A stretch of DNA of 64,000 nt from Bacillota bacterium (GCA_029550965.1 JAKPGJ010000036.1:1-64000), one strand, 5' to 3'; shown: positions 34,987-44,096, counted from the stretch's first letter. Notes: generated by a model from the letters alone, not told the origin. Program-made: numbers and translations.

Positions 34987-36069
34987 ATGTCGTCAACATA
35001 CGGTGATAAAATAAAGGTATCGCTTTTCGGGCAGTCCCATTCCGCGGCGGTCGGCGTCGTCATAGACGAATTCCCCGCGGGCGTGGAGATTGATTTTGAG
35101 AAACTACAGTCCTTTTTAAACCGCCGCGCGGCGAGAGGAGCCATTTCCACCAGCCGTCAGGAGCCGGATGTTCCCGAGTTTTTGTCCGGTTTTACCGGAA
35201 ACGCCACCTGCGGCGCGCCAATCTGCGCCGTTATCCGCAACACCAACGTCCGCAGCGGCGACTACAAGGGTTTGAGCAACACGCCCCGCCCCTCGCACGC
35301 CGATTACGCGGTCGGCTGCAAGTTCGGCGGTTTCGCCGACTTCAGCGGCGGCGGGCACCTCTCCGGCAGGCTGACCGCCGCGCTCTGCGTTGCCGGCGGC
35401 ATCTGCAAGCAGTATCTGGAAAGCCTTGGGATTACGGTCGGCGCGCATATTTACGCGATAGCCGGGATAAAAGACAAACCGTTTGACCCGGTCAAGATTG
35501 ATAAAGACACCCTGCTGCAGGTTGCCGCAAAGGACTTCCCGGTGCTCGACGATAGCGCCGGGCAGAACATGCGGGAGCGGATTCTGCAGGCGAAGCAGGA
35601 CTGCGACTCGGTCGGCGGCATTATCGAATTCGCGGTTACCGGGCTGAAACCCGGAATCGGCTCGCCCCATTTCGGCGGGCTGGAAAATCGGATCGCCGCG
35701 GCGGTGTTCGGCGTGCCGGCCGTCAAAGGCATTGAGTTCGGAAACGGGTTTGCCTGCGCGGAACTGACCGGCTCGCAGAACAACGATTCTTTCTACTTTG
35801 ACGAAACCGGAACCGTCCGCACAAGAACGAACAACAGCGGCGGCATCAACGCCGGAATGAGCAACGGCATGCCCGTCATCGGGCGCGTCGCGATGCGGCC
35901 CACGCCGTCGATCGCGAAAGAGCAGGATACGGTTGACCTTGCGAACAAAACCGATGCAAAGCTGGTCATTCACGGCCGTCACGACCCCTGCATCGTGCAC
36001 AGAGCGGTTCCCTGCATCGAATCCGCCGTCGCGATCGCGGTTGCGGACGCGATTCTGGCAGATCAATAA
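34987..36069 (+). CDS. aroC: Chorismate synthase
   Basis: 360-residue FMN-dependent enzyme making chorismate. Motifs: VSLFGQSHSAAVGVVIDEFPAG, RRAARGAISTSRQEPD, PRPSHADYAVGCKFGGFADFSGGGHLSGRLTA (in part), NNSGGINAGMSNGMP, RVAMRPTPSIAKEQ and HGRHDPCIVHRAVPC. The ATG at 34987 follows GAGAGGG by nine bases, four bases after aroA ends; a longer upstream frame would overlap aroA and lacks a site. Confidence 0.97.
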   Translation: MSSTYGDKIKVSLFGQSHSAAVGVVIDEFPAGVEIDFEKLQSFLNRRAARGAISTSRQEPDVPEFLSGFTGNATCGAPICAVIRNTNVRSGDYKGLSNTPRPSHADYAVGCKFGGFADFSGGGHLSGRLTAALCVAGGICKQYLESLGITVGAHIYAIAGIKDKPFDPVKIDKDTLLQVAAKDFPVLDDSAGQNMRERILQAKQDCDSVGGIIEFAVTGLKPGIGSPHFGGLENRIAAAVFGVPAVKGIEFGNGFACAELTGSQNNDSFYFDETGTVRTRTNNSGGINAGMSNGMPVIGRVAMRPTPSIAKEQDTVDLANKTDAKLVIHGRHDPCIVHRAVPCIESAVAIAVADAILADQ

Positions 36070-36110
36070 AAGCATTTTGATATTTTATGACGAACGGGAG
36101 TAATCGACAG

Positions 36111-37250
36111 ATGGACATACAATCATTACGAAACGAAATAGACCATATTGACGCGGAGATTGTACGACTGTTCAACCGCAGGATGGAAGCGGTTGAGAAA
36201 ATCGCGGAACATAAAAAGCAGAACAATCTTCCGATATACGACAGCGAGCGCGAGCGGCAGCTGTTCGACAGGGTCGCCACGCTTGCGGGCGCAAAAACCG
36301 AATCGTACGTACGCACCCTGTTTTCGGTCATTACCGACCTAAGCCGTTCCTACCAGGGAAGAATCATCCACGGCAAAAGCGAAACCGCTTTGCGCATAGA
36401 AAAAGCGATTGCGGAAACGCCCCAGCTTTTCCCGCAGAAAGCGACCGTCGCCTGCCAGGGCGCGGAGGGCGCCTACTCGCAAATCGCCTGCGAAAAGGTT
36501 TTCGAGCTGCCGTCGATTATGTATTTCAACTCCTGGGAAAACGTTTTCGGCGCCGTCGAAGCGGGACTGTGCCAGTACGGCATTCTTCCGGTTGAGAACA
36601 GCACCGCCGGTTCGGTAAACCGCATTTACGACCTGATGGCGAAGTACAACTTCAGCATCATCCGCAGCGTCAAGCTCAAAACCAACCATACGCTGCTCGC
36701 AAATCCCGGCGTAAAACTTGAGGATGTCCGCGAAATCATCTCGCACGAGCAGGCGATCAACCAGTGCTCCGTATTTTTAAGAAGCCTGAAGGACGTAAAA
36801 ATTACCTACTGCGAGAATACCGCCGTCGCGGCGAAGATTGTGCGCGAGTCCAACCGCAAGGACATCGCCGCCATCTCCTCCCGCGCGTGCGCCGAGCTGT
36901 ACGGTTTAAACATCCTTTCGGATTCCATCCAGACTTCGGAGAACAATTACACCCGCTTTATCTGCATTTCCAGAAAAACCGAGATTTATCCGGGCGCGAA
37001 CAGGACCAGTCTGATGATGGTGCTGCCACACAAACCCGGTTCGCTTTACCGCGTAATGTCGAAGTTCTCCGCGCTGGGCATTAACCTTACCAAGCTGGAA
37101 AGCCGCCCGATACCCGGCAGAGAGTTCGAGTTTATGTTCTATATGGACCTCGAATGCTCCATCTACTCCCCCGCTTTCACGCAGTTGATCAGCGAGCTTG
37201 AGTACAGCGTCGAGTCGTTCCGGTATTTGGGCAGCTACAGCGAGTTTTAA
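36111..37250 (+). CDS. pheA: Bifunctional chorismate mutase / prephenate dehydratase (P-protein)
   Basis: 379 residues with three domains: AroQ chorismate mutase (1-~90: MDIQSLRNEIDHIDAEIVRLFNRRM, YDSERERQLFDRV), prephenate dehydratase (~105-285: VACQGAEGAYSQIACE, YGILPVENSTAGSV, NYTRFICIS) and a C-terminal ACT domain (~297-379: TSLMMVLPHKPGSLYRVM, NLTKLESRPIPGREFEFMF) that in this family binds phenylalanine for feedback inhibition. ATG 36111 has GGGAG ten bases upstream; ATG 36087 has none. It converts chorismate to phenylpyruvate and explains the Phe-rich leader at the operon front. Confidence 0.96.
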   Translation: MDIQSLRNEIDHIDAEIVRLFNRRMEAVEKIAEHKKQNNLPIYDSERERQLFDRVATLAGAKTESYVRTLFSVITDLSRSYQGRIIHGKSETALRIEKAIAETPQLFPQKATVACQGAEGAYSQIACEKVFELPSIMYFNSWENVFGAVEAGLCQYGILPVENSTAGSVNRIYDLMAKYNFSIIRSVKLKTNHTLLANPGVKLEDVREIISHEQAINQCSVFLRSLKDVKITYCENTAVAAKIVRESNRKDIAAISSRACAELYGLNILSDSIQTSENNYTRFICISRKTEIYPGANRTSLMMVLPHKPGSLYRVMSKFSALGINLTKLESRPIPGREFEFMFYMDLECSIYSPAFTQLISELEYSVESFRYLGSYSEF

Positions 37251-37271
37251 GTTTGAAAAGAGGGATGCATC

Positions 37272-38492
37272 TTGCCGTTCGGTCTTTTGGGCGAGAAGCT
37301 GGCGCACAGTTTTTCCCCGCTGATTCATTCGGTTTTCGGAGATTACGAATATATACTTTTTCCGGTTGAGCCCGAGGAAGTGCCCGACTTCCTGCAGCGG
37401 CGCGAATTTGACGGCCTCAATGTCACCATTCCGTACAAGCAGACCGTTATTCCCTACTGCGCTTCGTTGTCGCCGATTGCGCGGCGCTTAAACAGCGTCA
37501 ACACGATCACCGTGAAAAACGGACAGCTCTACGGCGACAACACCGATTACGCAGGGTTTTTGCATCTGTTAAGAACAAGCGGCATAACCGTGAAAGGCAA
37601 AAAGGCGCTGATTTTGGGAAGCGGCGGGTCTTCCCATACCGTCAACGCGGTCTGCGCGGACGAGGGCGCGCGGGAAATCATTGTCGTTTCCAGAACCGGA
37701 AAGGTAAATTACGAGAACATCGCCCTGCATTCCGACGCGGAAGTCATCATCAACACCACGCCCGTCGGGATGTATCCGAACAACGGGGAAAGCCCGGTTG
37801 ACCTGGCGCTGTTCCCAAACCTCGAAGCGGTCGTGGATATTATATATAACCCGCAGAGAACCGCGCTGCTTTTGCAGGCGGAAAAACGCGGACTAAAGCA
37901 TGTCAACGGCCTGCCCATGCTCGCGGCGCAGGCGAAATACGCCGCCGAGCTGTTTTGCGGCGCCCGAATAGACGACGCGCTGATCGACAAAGCGGTAGAG
38001 GTTGTGAATAAGAAAACCCGCAATCTTGTTTTCATCGGCATGCCGGGCAGCGGCAAGAGCACCATCGGCAGGATGCTGGCGAGCCGGCTCGGCATGAAGT
38101 TTATCGACACCGACGAGCTGGTCCGCGAAATGACGGGCAGAACACCCGCCGAAATTATCAAAAACGACGGCGAACCTGCCTTCCGCGCGATTGAAAGGCA
38201 GGCGGCGAAGGAAGCGGGAAAACAGACTTCGTCGGTAATCGCGACCGGCGGCGGCATCGTGCTGGACGAGCGGAACATCGACGCGCTCCGCCAGAACGGA
38301 CTTATCATCTTCCTTGACCGCAGCCTTGAAAAGCTGGACACCAGCGGCAGACCGCTTTCTTCCTCCTATGAATCTCTAAAAAAACTGTACGAGTTCCGCT
38401 ACCCGCTGTATCAAAAGTACGCCGACATCGTCGCGGACAGCAACCTAAATTTGGAAACGGCGGCGGAAAAAATCTATCAGCTTTTGCAATAA
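37272..38492 (+). CDS. aroEK: Shikimate dehydrogenase - shikimate kinase fusion
   Basis: 406 residues joining two consecutive-in-pathway enzymes. Residues 1-~255 are shikimate dehydrogenase: LLGEKLAHSFSPLIHS, GLNVTIPYKQTVIPYC (catalytic Lys), NTDYAGFLHLL (Asp), ILGSGGSSHTVNAV (NADP loop), NTTPVGMYP. Residues ~257-406 are shikimate kinase: FIGMPGSGKSTIGRMLAS (P-loop), DTDELV, ATGGGIV and GRPLSSSYESLK (lid). The TTG start has AGAGGG seven bases upstream. No frameshift between the halves. Last gene of the operon; a terminator follows. No 3-dehydroquinate dehydratase gene is present in the operon. Confidence 0.95.
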   Translation: MPFGLLGEKLAHSFSPLIHSVFGDYEYILFPVEPEEVPDFLQRREFDGLNVTIPYKQTVIPYCASLSPIARRLNSVNTITVKNGQLYGDNTDYAGFLHLLRTSGITVKGKKALILGSGGSSHTVNAVCADEGAREIIVVSRTGKVNYENIALHSDAEVIINTTPVGMYPNNGESPVDLALFPNLEAVVDIIYNPQRTALLLQAEKRGLKHVNGLPMLAAQAKYAAELFCGARIDDALIDKAVEVVNKKTRNLVFIGMPGSGKSTIGRMLASRLGMKFIDTDELVREMTGRTPAEIIKNDGEPAFRAIERQAAKEAGKQTSSVIATGGGIVLDERNIDALRQNGLIIFLDRSLEKLDTSGRPLSSSYESLKKLYEFRYPLYQKYADIVADSNLNLETAAEKIYQLLQ

Positions 38493-38497
38493 AAAAA

Positions 38498-38536
38498 CCG
38501 GTTTACAAACCGTCTTGGTTTATAAACCGGATATTT
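38498..38536. terminator. Bidirectional terminator between aroEK and the ABC transporter
   Basis: Perfect 14-bp stem but for one C/T position: CCGGTTTACAAACC, loop GTCTT, GGTTTATAAACCGG. A-run on the left, T-run on the right. Confidence 0.9.
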
Positions 38537-38537
38537 T

Positions 38538-40883
38538 TTATTCGCTTCTGAGCGCCTCGACGGGGTCTTTCTTCGCCGCTTTCAGCGCGGGAATCATGCC
38601 GCCCAGCAGCGTCAGGCATACGCTGAGCGCGACCAGCCCGAACGCGTACAGCGGATTTAAGTAGGCAACGTTTTCCAGCGTCGTCAGGTTATACAAAATC
38701 GCGTTGACCGGGATAATCAGCAGATACGCAATCCCGATGCCGAGAAGCCCCGAGAGGGTTCCGATGATGAACGTTTCGGCGTTAAACACGCGCGAAATGT
38801 CTTTTTTCCTTGCGCCCAACGCGCGCAGAACGCCGATTTCCCGCGTTCTTTCCAGCACCGAGATATAGGTGATGATGCCGATCATAATCAGCGAAACCAC
38901 AAGCGAAATGGCCGCGAACGCGATTAGAACGATGGTGATTCCGCTGAGAATGTCGCCGGTCATGCTCGAGATGGTTTTCGCAAGGTCGGTAACGATGATT
39001 ACGTCTTTTGCGTCCCTGCCCTCGTTGTATTTGTCGATATACTCGATGATTTTGTCCTTCTGTTCAAAGGAGGTCGGGTACAAAAACACCATAAACGGCT
39101 TTTTGGAAGCGCCGAGAAAATAAAGCATGTTTTCCTTTTCTTCGTCCGTCACGTCCGCCAGCGTAAACACGTTTTTATCCGATTCCCGCTGCGCTTTGGC
39201 GATTTCGGAATTAATTGAGGTTTCAAAAATACGCTCGACCAGCTTGTCGCTGTAAGCGATGCCGTTGCCGAGCACGCCGACCTTTACGCCTTTTTTCAGG
39301 CGCACGATGCCGCTGATGCGGATTGTGACGCTGTTTTCGGCGTTGTACATCGCCTCGTAATCCTGTGAAGGAACGAAACTGCCCAAATTGGTCTTTTTGT
39401 AATAATCGTCGTTTGAAATTAGCTTAAACTCTGTGCCGACGATATCGGAGAACTTGATGGCTGCGCCGCTGGTGTCGAACCCGAGATTCTTCATCGTGTC
39501 CAGGTCCGCTCTGTTTTTTGAGTCAATCACGAGCACAATATCGGTTTCGCTTTTCGGGTATTCGCCGTACAGAACGTCATAATTGCTCTCAAGGTAGGAA
39601 GGCTCGCCTTCCCGGATGACCGTTGGATAGATTGCCAGCCCGGCTGCGTCCATAGTCGTCAGCCCGCTGTTGCTTCGCGATGTGAACCCTGTGTTTATGT
39701 TTACGGGAATAATTTTTCCGTTTACGTTTCTAACGAGGTCCATGCCGGTGATATAGGTGTAACCGATGCTGCCGCAGATGGCGGGGTCGATGTTGTTGAC
39801 ATACTCGACGAATTCTTCGGTTATATTGTTTTTATGGCGGATGCTGTTTTTCTCCGAATCGTACAGTTCCACCTCGTCGGTGTCCGCGAACTCCTTGCGG
39901 TCGGTAAAGACGTTCAACGCTTCCCGCTGCCGTTCGGTCGTGTTCTTGTCGTTCGCGATGGTTGCGTTGGGAATATAAATCGGGAACTCGGCGAGCGCGT
40001 CTTTTTGGAATTCGTCCACCTTCGTCTGAAATCCCTGCGAAAGGCTGAGGATAAGCGCGATGCCGATGATGCCGATGCTGGACGCAAACGAGGTCAATAT
40101 CGCGCGCCATTTTTTCGTGATGATGTTTCTGCCGGATAGCTTCAGCGCGGTGAAAAACGACATCGCCGTCTTTTTCAGTTTATATACGCCTGATTCTTGT
40201 TCCGCTTCGGGCGGGTTGCTGTCCGATTCGATTTTTCCGTCGATAAAGCGTATGATACGGTCCGCGTATTTTGCCGCGAGCTCGGCGTTGTGCGTTACCA
40301 TGATCACGAGCTTATCTTTCGCGATTTCCCGAATCAGTTCCATAATCTGAACGCTGGTCGCGGAGTCCAGCGCGCCGGTCGGTTCGTCCGCAAGGATGAT
40401 GTCGGGGTCGTTCGCGAGCGCGCGCGCAATGGCGACCCGCTGCATTTGACCGCCGGACAACTGTCCGGGTTTTTTGCGCATATGGTCCTTCAGACCGACT
40501 TTTTCCAGCAGTTCTTTCGCTTTTACGCGGCGCTTTGAAGCGGAAATGCCGCTTAAAGTCATGCCAAGCTCTACATTCTCAAGCACGGTCAGGTGCGAAA
40601 TCAAATTGTAGTTCTGAAAGATAAAGCCGATGCTGTTGTTGCGGTAGGCGTCCCAGTCTTTATCCGTAAAATTCTTAGTGGATTTGCCGTTGATGACGAT
40701 GTCGCCGCTGTCGTATCGGTCAAGGCCGCCGACGATGTTTAGGCAGGTGGTTTTGCCGGACCCGCTGGGGCCGAGTATCGCCACAAATTCGCTTTCGCGG
40801 AAGTCGATGCAGATGTTGTTCAGAGCGGTTTGCGAAAACGACGCGGTCCGGTAGCTTTTGCTGACGTTCTTTATTTGAAGCAT
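38538..40883 (-). CDS. MacB-type ABC transporter, ATPase fused to FtsX-like permease
   Basis: 781 residues. The N-terminal ATPase (~1-240) is intact: LGPSGSGKTTCLNIVGG (Walker A), Q-loop FIFQNYNL, QLSGGQMQRVAIARAL, ILADEPTGALDS and VTHNAELA. A TM at ~265-295 (WRAILTSFASSIGIIGIALIL) leads to a large extracytoplasmic domain, then three TM segments in the FtsX core (~645-780), including ISVLERTREIGVLRALGARKKDISRVF. The ATG at 40883 has AAAGGA seven bases upstream. Such fused proteins export peptides, lipoproteins or antimicrobials, or act in mechanotransmission; the substrate is not readable. Single gene with its own promoter. Confidence 0.92.
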   Translation of the reverse strand: MLQIKNVSKSYRTASFSQTALNNICIDFRESEFVAILGPSGSGKTTCLNIVGGLDRYDSGDIVINGKSTKNFTDKDWDAYRNNSIGFIFQNYNLISHLTVLENVELGMTLSGISASKRRVKAKELLEKVGLKDHMRKKPGQLSGGQMQRVAIARALANDPDIILADEPTGALDSATSVQIMELIREIAKDKLVIMVTHNAELAAKYADRIIRFIDGKIESDSNPPEAEQESGVYKLKKTAMSFFTALKLSGRNIITKKWRAILTSFASSIGIIGIALILSLSQGFQTKVDEFQKDALAEFPIYIPNATIANDKNTTERQREALNVFTDRKEFADTDEVELYDSEKNSIRHKNNITEEFVEYVNNIDPAICGSIGYTYITGMDLVRNVNGKIIPVNINTGFTSRSNSGLTTMDAAGLAIYPTVIREGEPSYLESNYDVLYGEYPKSETDIVLVIDSKNRADLDTMKNLGFDTSGAAIKFSDIVGTEFKLISNDDYYKKTNLGSFVPSQDYEAMYNAENSVTIRISGIVRLKKGVKVGVLGNGIAYSDKLVERIFETSINSEIAKAQRESDKNVFTLADVTDEEKENMLYFLGASKKPFMVFLYPTSFEQKDKIIEYIDKYNEGRDAKDVIIVTDLAKTISSMTGDILSGITIVLIAFAAISLVVSLIMIGIITYISVLERTREIGVLRALGARKKDISRVFNAETFIIGTLSGLLGIGIAYLLIIPVNAILYNLTTLENVAYLNPLYAFGLVALSVCLTLLGGMIPALKAAKKDPVEALRSE

Positions 40884-40911
40884 TACGGTATCCTTTCTGG
40901 CATTTTCTGAA

Positions 40912-40940
40912 AGTGTACCATAAATGTTTGAAGATGTAAA
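40912..40940 (-). promoter_or_regulatory. Promoter of the MacB-type transporter gene
   Basis: Minus strand TTTACA (40940-40935), 17-base spacer, TACACT (40917-40912), TGG before the -10. Confidence 0.6.
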
Positions 40941-40993
40941 CAATATAAAATAAAAATTTCTACTATTGTCGCACGATGCTGTGGCGTCCATTA

Positions 40994-41022
40994 TTGACTT
41001 TTCTTTTTACTTATAATAAAAT
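40994..41022 (+). promoter_or_regulatory. Promoter of the metallophosphoesterase-nitroreductase pair
   Basis: TTGACT (40994-40999), 17-base spacer, TAAAAT (41017-41022), 23 bases before the ATG at 41046. Confidence 0.6.
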
Positions 41023-41045
41023 CATACAAGATACGGAGATTTGCT

Positions 41046-41756
41046 ATGAAAATAGGATTGTTCGCAGACCCGCATTATGCAACAAAAAAGACCGCGTGCA
41101 TAACGCGCAGGCCGTCGTTGTCTTTTCGGAAAGCAACAGAAGCAGTCCGCGCGTTCAGAGACGCGGGCGTACGTTTTATCGTTTGTTTGGGGGATTTGAT
41201 CGACAGCGATTTTTCGCGCAAACAGGAGGAGAAAAACCTTGCGGAAATCGGCGAGCTTCTTGTTTCGAGCGGTATTCCCTGCTATTGCTGCATGGGAAAC
41301 CACGACGCGTTTATTTTCAGCAAAGAAGCGTTCGCGCAAATATCCGGCCTGACCGCCGCGCCCCGCTCGTTTTCTGATGAGAACAAGCTGTTTATTCTGC
41401 TGGACGCCTGTTATCACAGCGACGGAAGCGCGTACTCATGTAAAAACACCGACTGGACCGATTCTTTTATTCCGAACGAACAGGTCGAATGGCTGAAAAA
41501 CACCCTTCAAAGCAGTTCGGCGGCGGAAGTAACGGTTTTTATTCATCAAAACCTTGACCCGACCGTAGAGGAGCGCCACATTATCAAAAACGCTGCTCAA
41601 ATACGGGAAATACTGGAGCGCGACGGCAGGGTGAAAACCGTATATCAGGGACATTACCACCCCGGCAAAACCACCGTTCACAACCATATTCGGTACGTTA
41701 CGCTCAAAGCTATGTGCGAAGGCGACGACAATTCGTATATCATCATCGACATTTAA
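41046..41756 (+). CDS. Calcineurin-like metallophosphoesterase
   Basis: 236-residue cytoplasmic phosphoesterase. The dinuclear metal site is complete: FADPHYA (Asp-x-His), CLGDLIDSD (GD-x-x-D), MGNHDAF (GNHD), FIHQNLDP (His) and YQGHYHPGK (GH-x-H). Size and motif order resemble the small phosphohydrolases of the CpdA/Icc-like and ADPRibase-like type. The substrate is unknown. It begins a two-gene unit with the nitroreductase, 20 bases apart. Confidence 0.85.
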   Translation: MKIGLFADPHYATKKTACITRRPSLSFRKATEAVRAFRDAGVRFIVCLGDLIDSDFSRKQEEKNLAEIGELLVSSGIPCYCCMGNHDAFIFSKEAFAQISGLTAAPRSFSDENKLFILLDACYHSDGSAYSCKNTDWTDSFIPNEQVEWLKNTLQSSSAAEVTVFIHQNLDPTVEERHIIKNAAQIREILERDGRVKTVYQGHYHPGKTTVHNHIRYVTLKAMCEGDDNSYIIIDI

Positions 41757-41776
41757 AATAGAAAGGATGTTCCTAC

Positions 41777-42349
41777 ATGAGCGAGTTTATGAACGAGACC
41801 ATTCAAACCATTCTTACCCGCAGAAGCAATCGTTCTTATCTGGACAAACCGGTCGAAAAGGAGAAAATCGACCTGATTCTGCAGTGCGGCGTTTATTCGC
41901 CCACCGCGCGCGGCGTGCAGCCCTGGCATTTTACGGTGGTTGAGAACCGCAGACTGCTGGATAAAATCAGCGAGATCAACAAAAGAGAATACTTTGCGAA
42001 CAACAACCAGAACGCGAAAATGTCCGGTCTGACGGAGGATTACGACAATTTCCGCGGCGCGCCGATGGCGATCATCATCTCCGGCATGAACGGCGAAAAA
42101 TACGCCGAAGTGGACTGCGCGAACGCGACGACGAATATGGCCGTTGCGGCGCATTCGCTGGGGCTGGGTAGCTGCTATATCGCCTCTTTCCGCCCGGCAT
42201 TCTCTGCCCCCGAAGGAGAGAGCCTGATAAAAGAGCTTGGCATTCCCGATGGGTACACCCCCTACTTCGCGCTCGCGCTCGGATATGTCAAAGAACCGCC
42301 GCAGGAGCGCGCCGCTCGACGCGAAGGCATAATCAATTACGTAAAGTAA
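41777..42349 (+). CDS. Nitroreductase-family FMN oxidoreductase
   Basis: 190-residue nitroreductase-fold protein. FMN-binding motifs: RRSNRSYLDKPVEKEKID near the N-terminus, YSPTARGVQPWHFTVV, and SLGLGSCYIASFRPAF with ELGIPDGYTPYFALALGY in the second half. Strong AAAGGATG before the ATG. Members reduce nitroaromatics, quinones or flavins with NAD(P)H; the substrate is not predictable. Ends two bases before the convergent cytidine deaminase gene, with no terminator between. Confidence 0.9.
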   Translation: MSEFMNETIQTILTRRSNRSYLDKPVEKEKIDLILQCGVYSPTARGVQPWHFTVVENRRLLDKISEINKREYFANNNQNAKMSGLTEDYDNFRGAPMAIIISGMNGEKYAEVDCANATTNMAVAAHSLGLGSCYIASFRPAFSAPEGESLIKELGIPDGYTPYFALALGYVKEPPQERAARREGIINYVK

Positions 42350-42351
42350 TA

Positions 42352-42768
42352 TCAGTCGCCGATGATAATTTCCTCATAGGCAAAGGGCAGCAGGTCCTTT
42401 GCCTTTACTTTTACCGGTTTGCCGGACGCGTCGTTGACGATGACGAAAATATCCGGGCAGTACTCCATCATCAGCTGCCGGCAGTTGCCGCAGGGGGTTA
42501 CGATGTTGTTCGGCGCCAGAGAATGGACGGCGACGATCGTGTCGAACTCCCGCTGCCCGTCTGCGACCGCGGCGCCGAACGCGACAAACTCCGCGCAGGA
42601 GCCGTGGATTTTGCCGATATTGATGCCTTTGTATATTTTCCCGTCTTTGGCGCGCAGCGCGCTTGCGACAACCCTGTAATGAAAACCGTAGTCGCGGTTC
42701 TGCTTTTCGGTTTCCATCGCAGCCCGAATCAGTTCTTTGTCTTTTTCAGTAAGCTCATATTGAATCAT
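42352..42768 (-). CDS. Cytidine deaminase-like zinc enzyme
   Basis: 138-residue homotetrameric-type cytidine deaminase. The zinc site is GSCAEFVAFG (Cys-Ala-Glu) and TPCGNCRQLM (P-C-x-x-C), three Cys ligands with Glu as proton shuttle. N-terminal residues before VASALRAKDGKIYKG lack extra domains. Blasticidin-S-deaminase-like proteins share the CAE/PCxxC pattern, so nucleoside salvage and blasticidin-type deamination cannot be separated here. ATG 42768 has CGGAGG upstream. Confidence 0.82.
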   Translation of the reverse strand: MIQYELTEKDKELIRAAMETEKQNRDYGFHYRVVASALRAKDGKIYKGINIGKIHGSCAEFVAFGAAVADGQREFDTIVAVHSLAPNNIVTPCGNCRQLMMEYCPDIFVIVNDASGKPVKVKAKDLLPFAYEEIIIGD

Positions 42769-42811
42769 TTCCGCTGCCTCCGATGTGAATTGTATATGTT
42801 GTATATGTAAT

Positions 42812-42841
42812 TATTTACTATACGCCATGCGGATTTGTCAA
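42812..42841 (-). promoter_or_regulatory. Promoter of the cytidine deaminase-like gene
   Basis: Minus strand TTGACA (42841-42836), 18-base spacer, TAAATA (42817-42812). Confidence 0.5.
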
Positions 42842-42891
42842 TAGCAACAAAATTTTAGCTTAAATCGTACTGTTTTTTTACCAATATAATA

Positions 42892-42919
42892 TTGCAATTG
42901 TATAAATTTGTGTTAGAAT
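42892..42919 (+). promoter_or_regulatory. Promoter of the Gfo/Idh/MocA gene
   Basis: TTGCAA (42892-42897), 16-base spacer, TAGAAT (42914-42919). Confidence 0.55.
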
Positions 42920-42960
42920 AGCGATTAATGACATCCATTATAAAGGAGAACATATTTGGA

Positions 42961-43995
42961 ATGAAAAAATTTAAGGCGGCTATAATCGGATGCGGCGCAA
43001 TCTTCCCGATGCACGCAGTAAGCGTTGTTAAATACTGCGATAACGTAGAGCTCGTTGCAGTCTGCGATGTGAAAGAGGACCGCGCGAAGCAGAAAGCGGC
43101 TGAATTCGGCTGCAAGTACTATACCGATTATAAGGAAATGATTGAAAAGGAACAGCTTGATGTTGTTCACCTCTGTCTTCCCCATTATCTTCACTCTGTC
43201 GTTGCCATCTATGCGATGGAGCGCGGCATTCATGTCCTGACCGAAAAGCCGATGTCTATCACGCTTGACGAAGCGAAAGCGATGATCGAAACGGCCAAGA
43301 AGAACAACGTTACGCTGGGCTGTATCTTCCAGAACCATTACAACGCAGGTACAGTTCTTGTGAAGGAAGAAATCGCAAGCGGTCGTCTCGGCAAAATTCT
43401 TTCCGGCAAATGCTTTGTCACCTGGAACAGGTCCGACGAGTATTACGGCAAGAGCGACTGGAAGGGCACCTGGGACAAAGAAGGCGGCGGCGTTGTAATC
43501 GACCAGGCGATTCATACGCTGGATATGATGCGCTACATCATCGACGAGGATATCGATTACATTGAGGCGACCATCGCAAAAAGAGGTCACGCGAAAATCG
43601 AAGTCGAGGATACTGCCGAAGGCATTATCGTTTACAAGAACGGTCTTGTCACCAACTTCCACGCGATCAACTATTACAGCTACGACGCGGACGTAGAAAT
43701 CGAGTTCCACTGCGAAAACGCGATTGTAAAAATGGTTGCGGACAGAACGACCATCAAATACAACGACGGCAGAACCGTCATCGCCGAGAGAAACCCGAAC
43801 GAGAAGTTCGACTACGGCAACGTAAAATCTTACTGGGGCATCAACCACTCCAAACAGATTCGCAACTCCTATCACTGCCTTGAGACCGGCGAGGAAATGT
43901 TCATTCCGATCGAGAGCGCTTACAAGACGCAGGAAATGATCTGCGCGATCTATCAGAGCGGCAAAGAGAACAAAAGAGTTTATCTCAATCGTTAA
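42961..43995 (+). CDS. Gfo/Idh/MocA-family NAD(P)-dependent oxidoreductase
   Basis: 344 residues. N-terminal Rossmann domain: KAAIIGCGAIFPMHAVSV, VAVCDVKEDRA, DVVHLCLPHYLHS and the family hallmark TEKPMSITLDEAKAMI (EKP). The C-terminal sheet domain has CFVTWNRSDEYYGKSDWKGTW and GGGVVIDQAIHTLDMMRY, with the catalytic-type D-x-x-x-H. These oxidise or reduce hydroxyls of sugars and inositols; the substrate is not known. ATG 42961 has AAAGGAG 12 bases upstream, rather long. It is a single gene bounded by its own promoter and terminator. Codon use looks more biased toward frequent codons than its neighbours, hinting at high expression. Confidence 0.9.
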   Translation: MKKFKAAIIGCGAIFPMHAVSVVKYCDNVELVAVCDVKEDRAKQKAAEFGCKYYTDYKEMIEKEQLDVVHLCLPHYLHSVVAIYAMERGIHVLTEKPMSITLDEAKAMIETAKKNNVTLGCIFQNHYNAGTVLVKEEIASGRLGKILSGKCFVTWNRSDEYYGKSDWKGTWDKEGGGVVIDQAIHTLDMMRYIIDEDIDYIEATIAKRGHAKIEVEDTAEGIIVYKNGLVTNFHAINYYSYDADVEIEFHCENAIVKMVADRTTIKYNDGRTVIAERNPNEKFDYGNVKSYWGINHSKQIRNSYHCLETGEEMFIPIESAYKTQEMICAIYQSGKENKRVYLNR

Positions 43996-44016
43996 AACCG
44001 ATTCGCAATATGTTTT

Positions 44017-44056
44017 AAAAATCCGAAGCGGTTCACCCTGCTTCGGATTTTTCTTT
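44017..44056 (+). terminator. Terminator of the Gfo/Idh/MocA gene
   Basis: AAAATCCGAAGC and GCTTCGGATTTT around a ten-base loop, followed by TCTTT. Confidence 0.85.
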
Positions 44057-44064
44057 CCCTGAAA

Positions 44065-44096
44065 TAAAAAAAGGCTGCAGCGTTAAAACTGCAGCC
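44065..44096 (-). terminator. Terminator of the GDPD gene
   Basis: GGCTGCAG/CTGCAGCC stem (44073-44080 with 44089-44096). The plus-strand A-run 44066-44072 becomes the U-run in the minus direction. Confidence 0.85.

Noticed and set aside
35116-36075. 319-codon minus-strand frame opposite aroC
   Set aside because: Antisense to an intact chorismate synthase; no domain recognised.
36087-36110. Upstream ATG start for pheA at 36087
   Set aside because: No ribosome binding site; ATG 36111 has GGGAG at usable spacing and begins the chorismate mutase helix.
42925-43875. 316-codon minus-strand frame opposite the Gfo/Idh/MocA gene
   Set aside because: Shadow of a gene with clear EKP and GGG-x-x-x-D motifs; no ribosome binding site.
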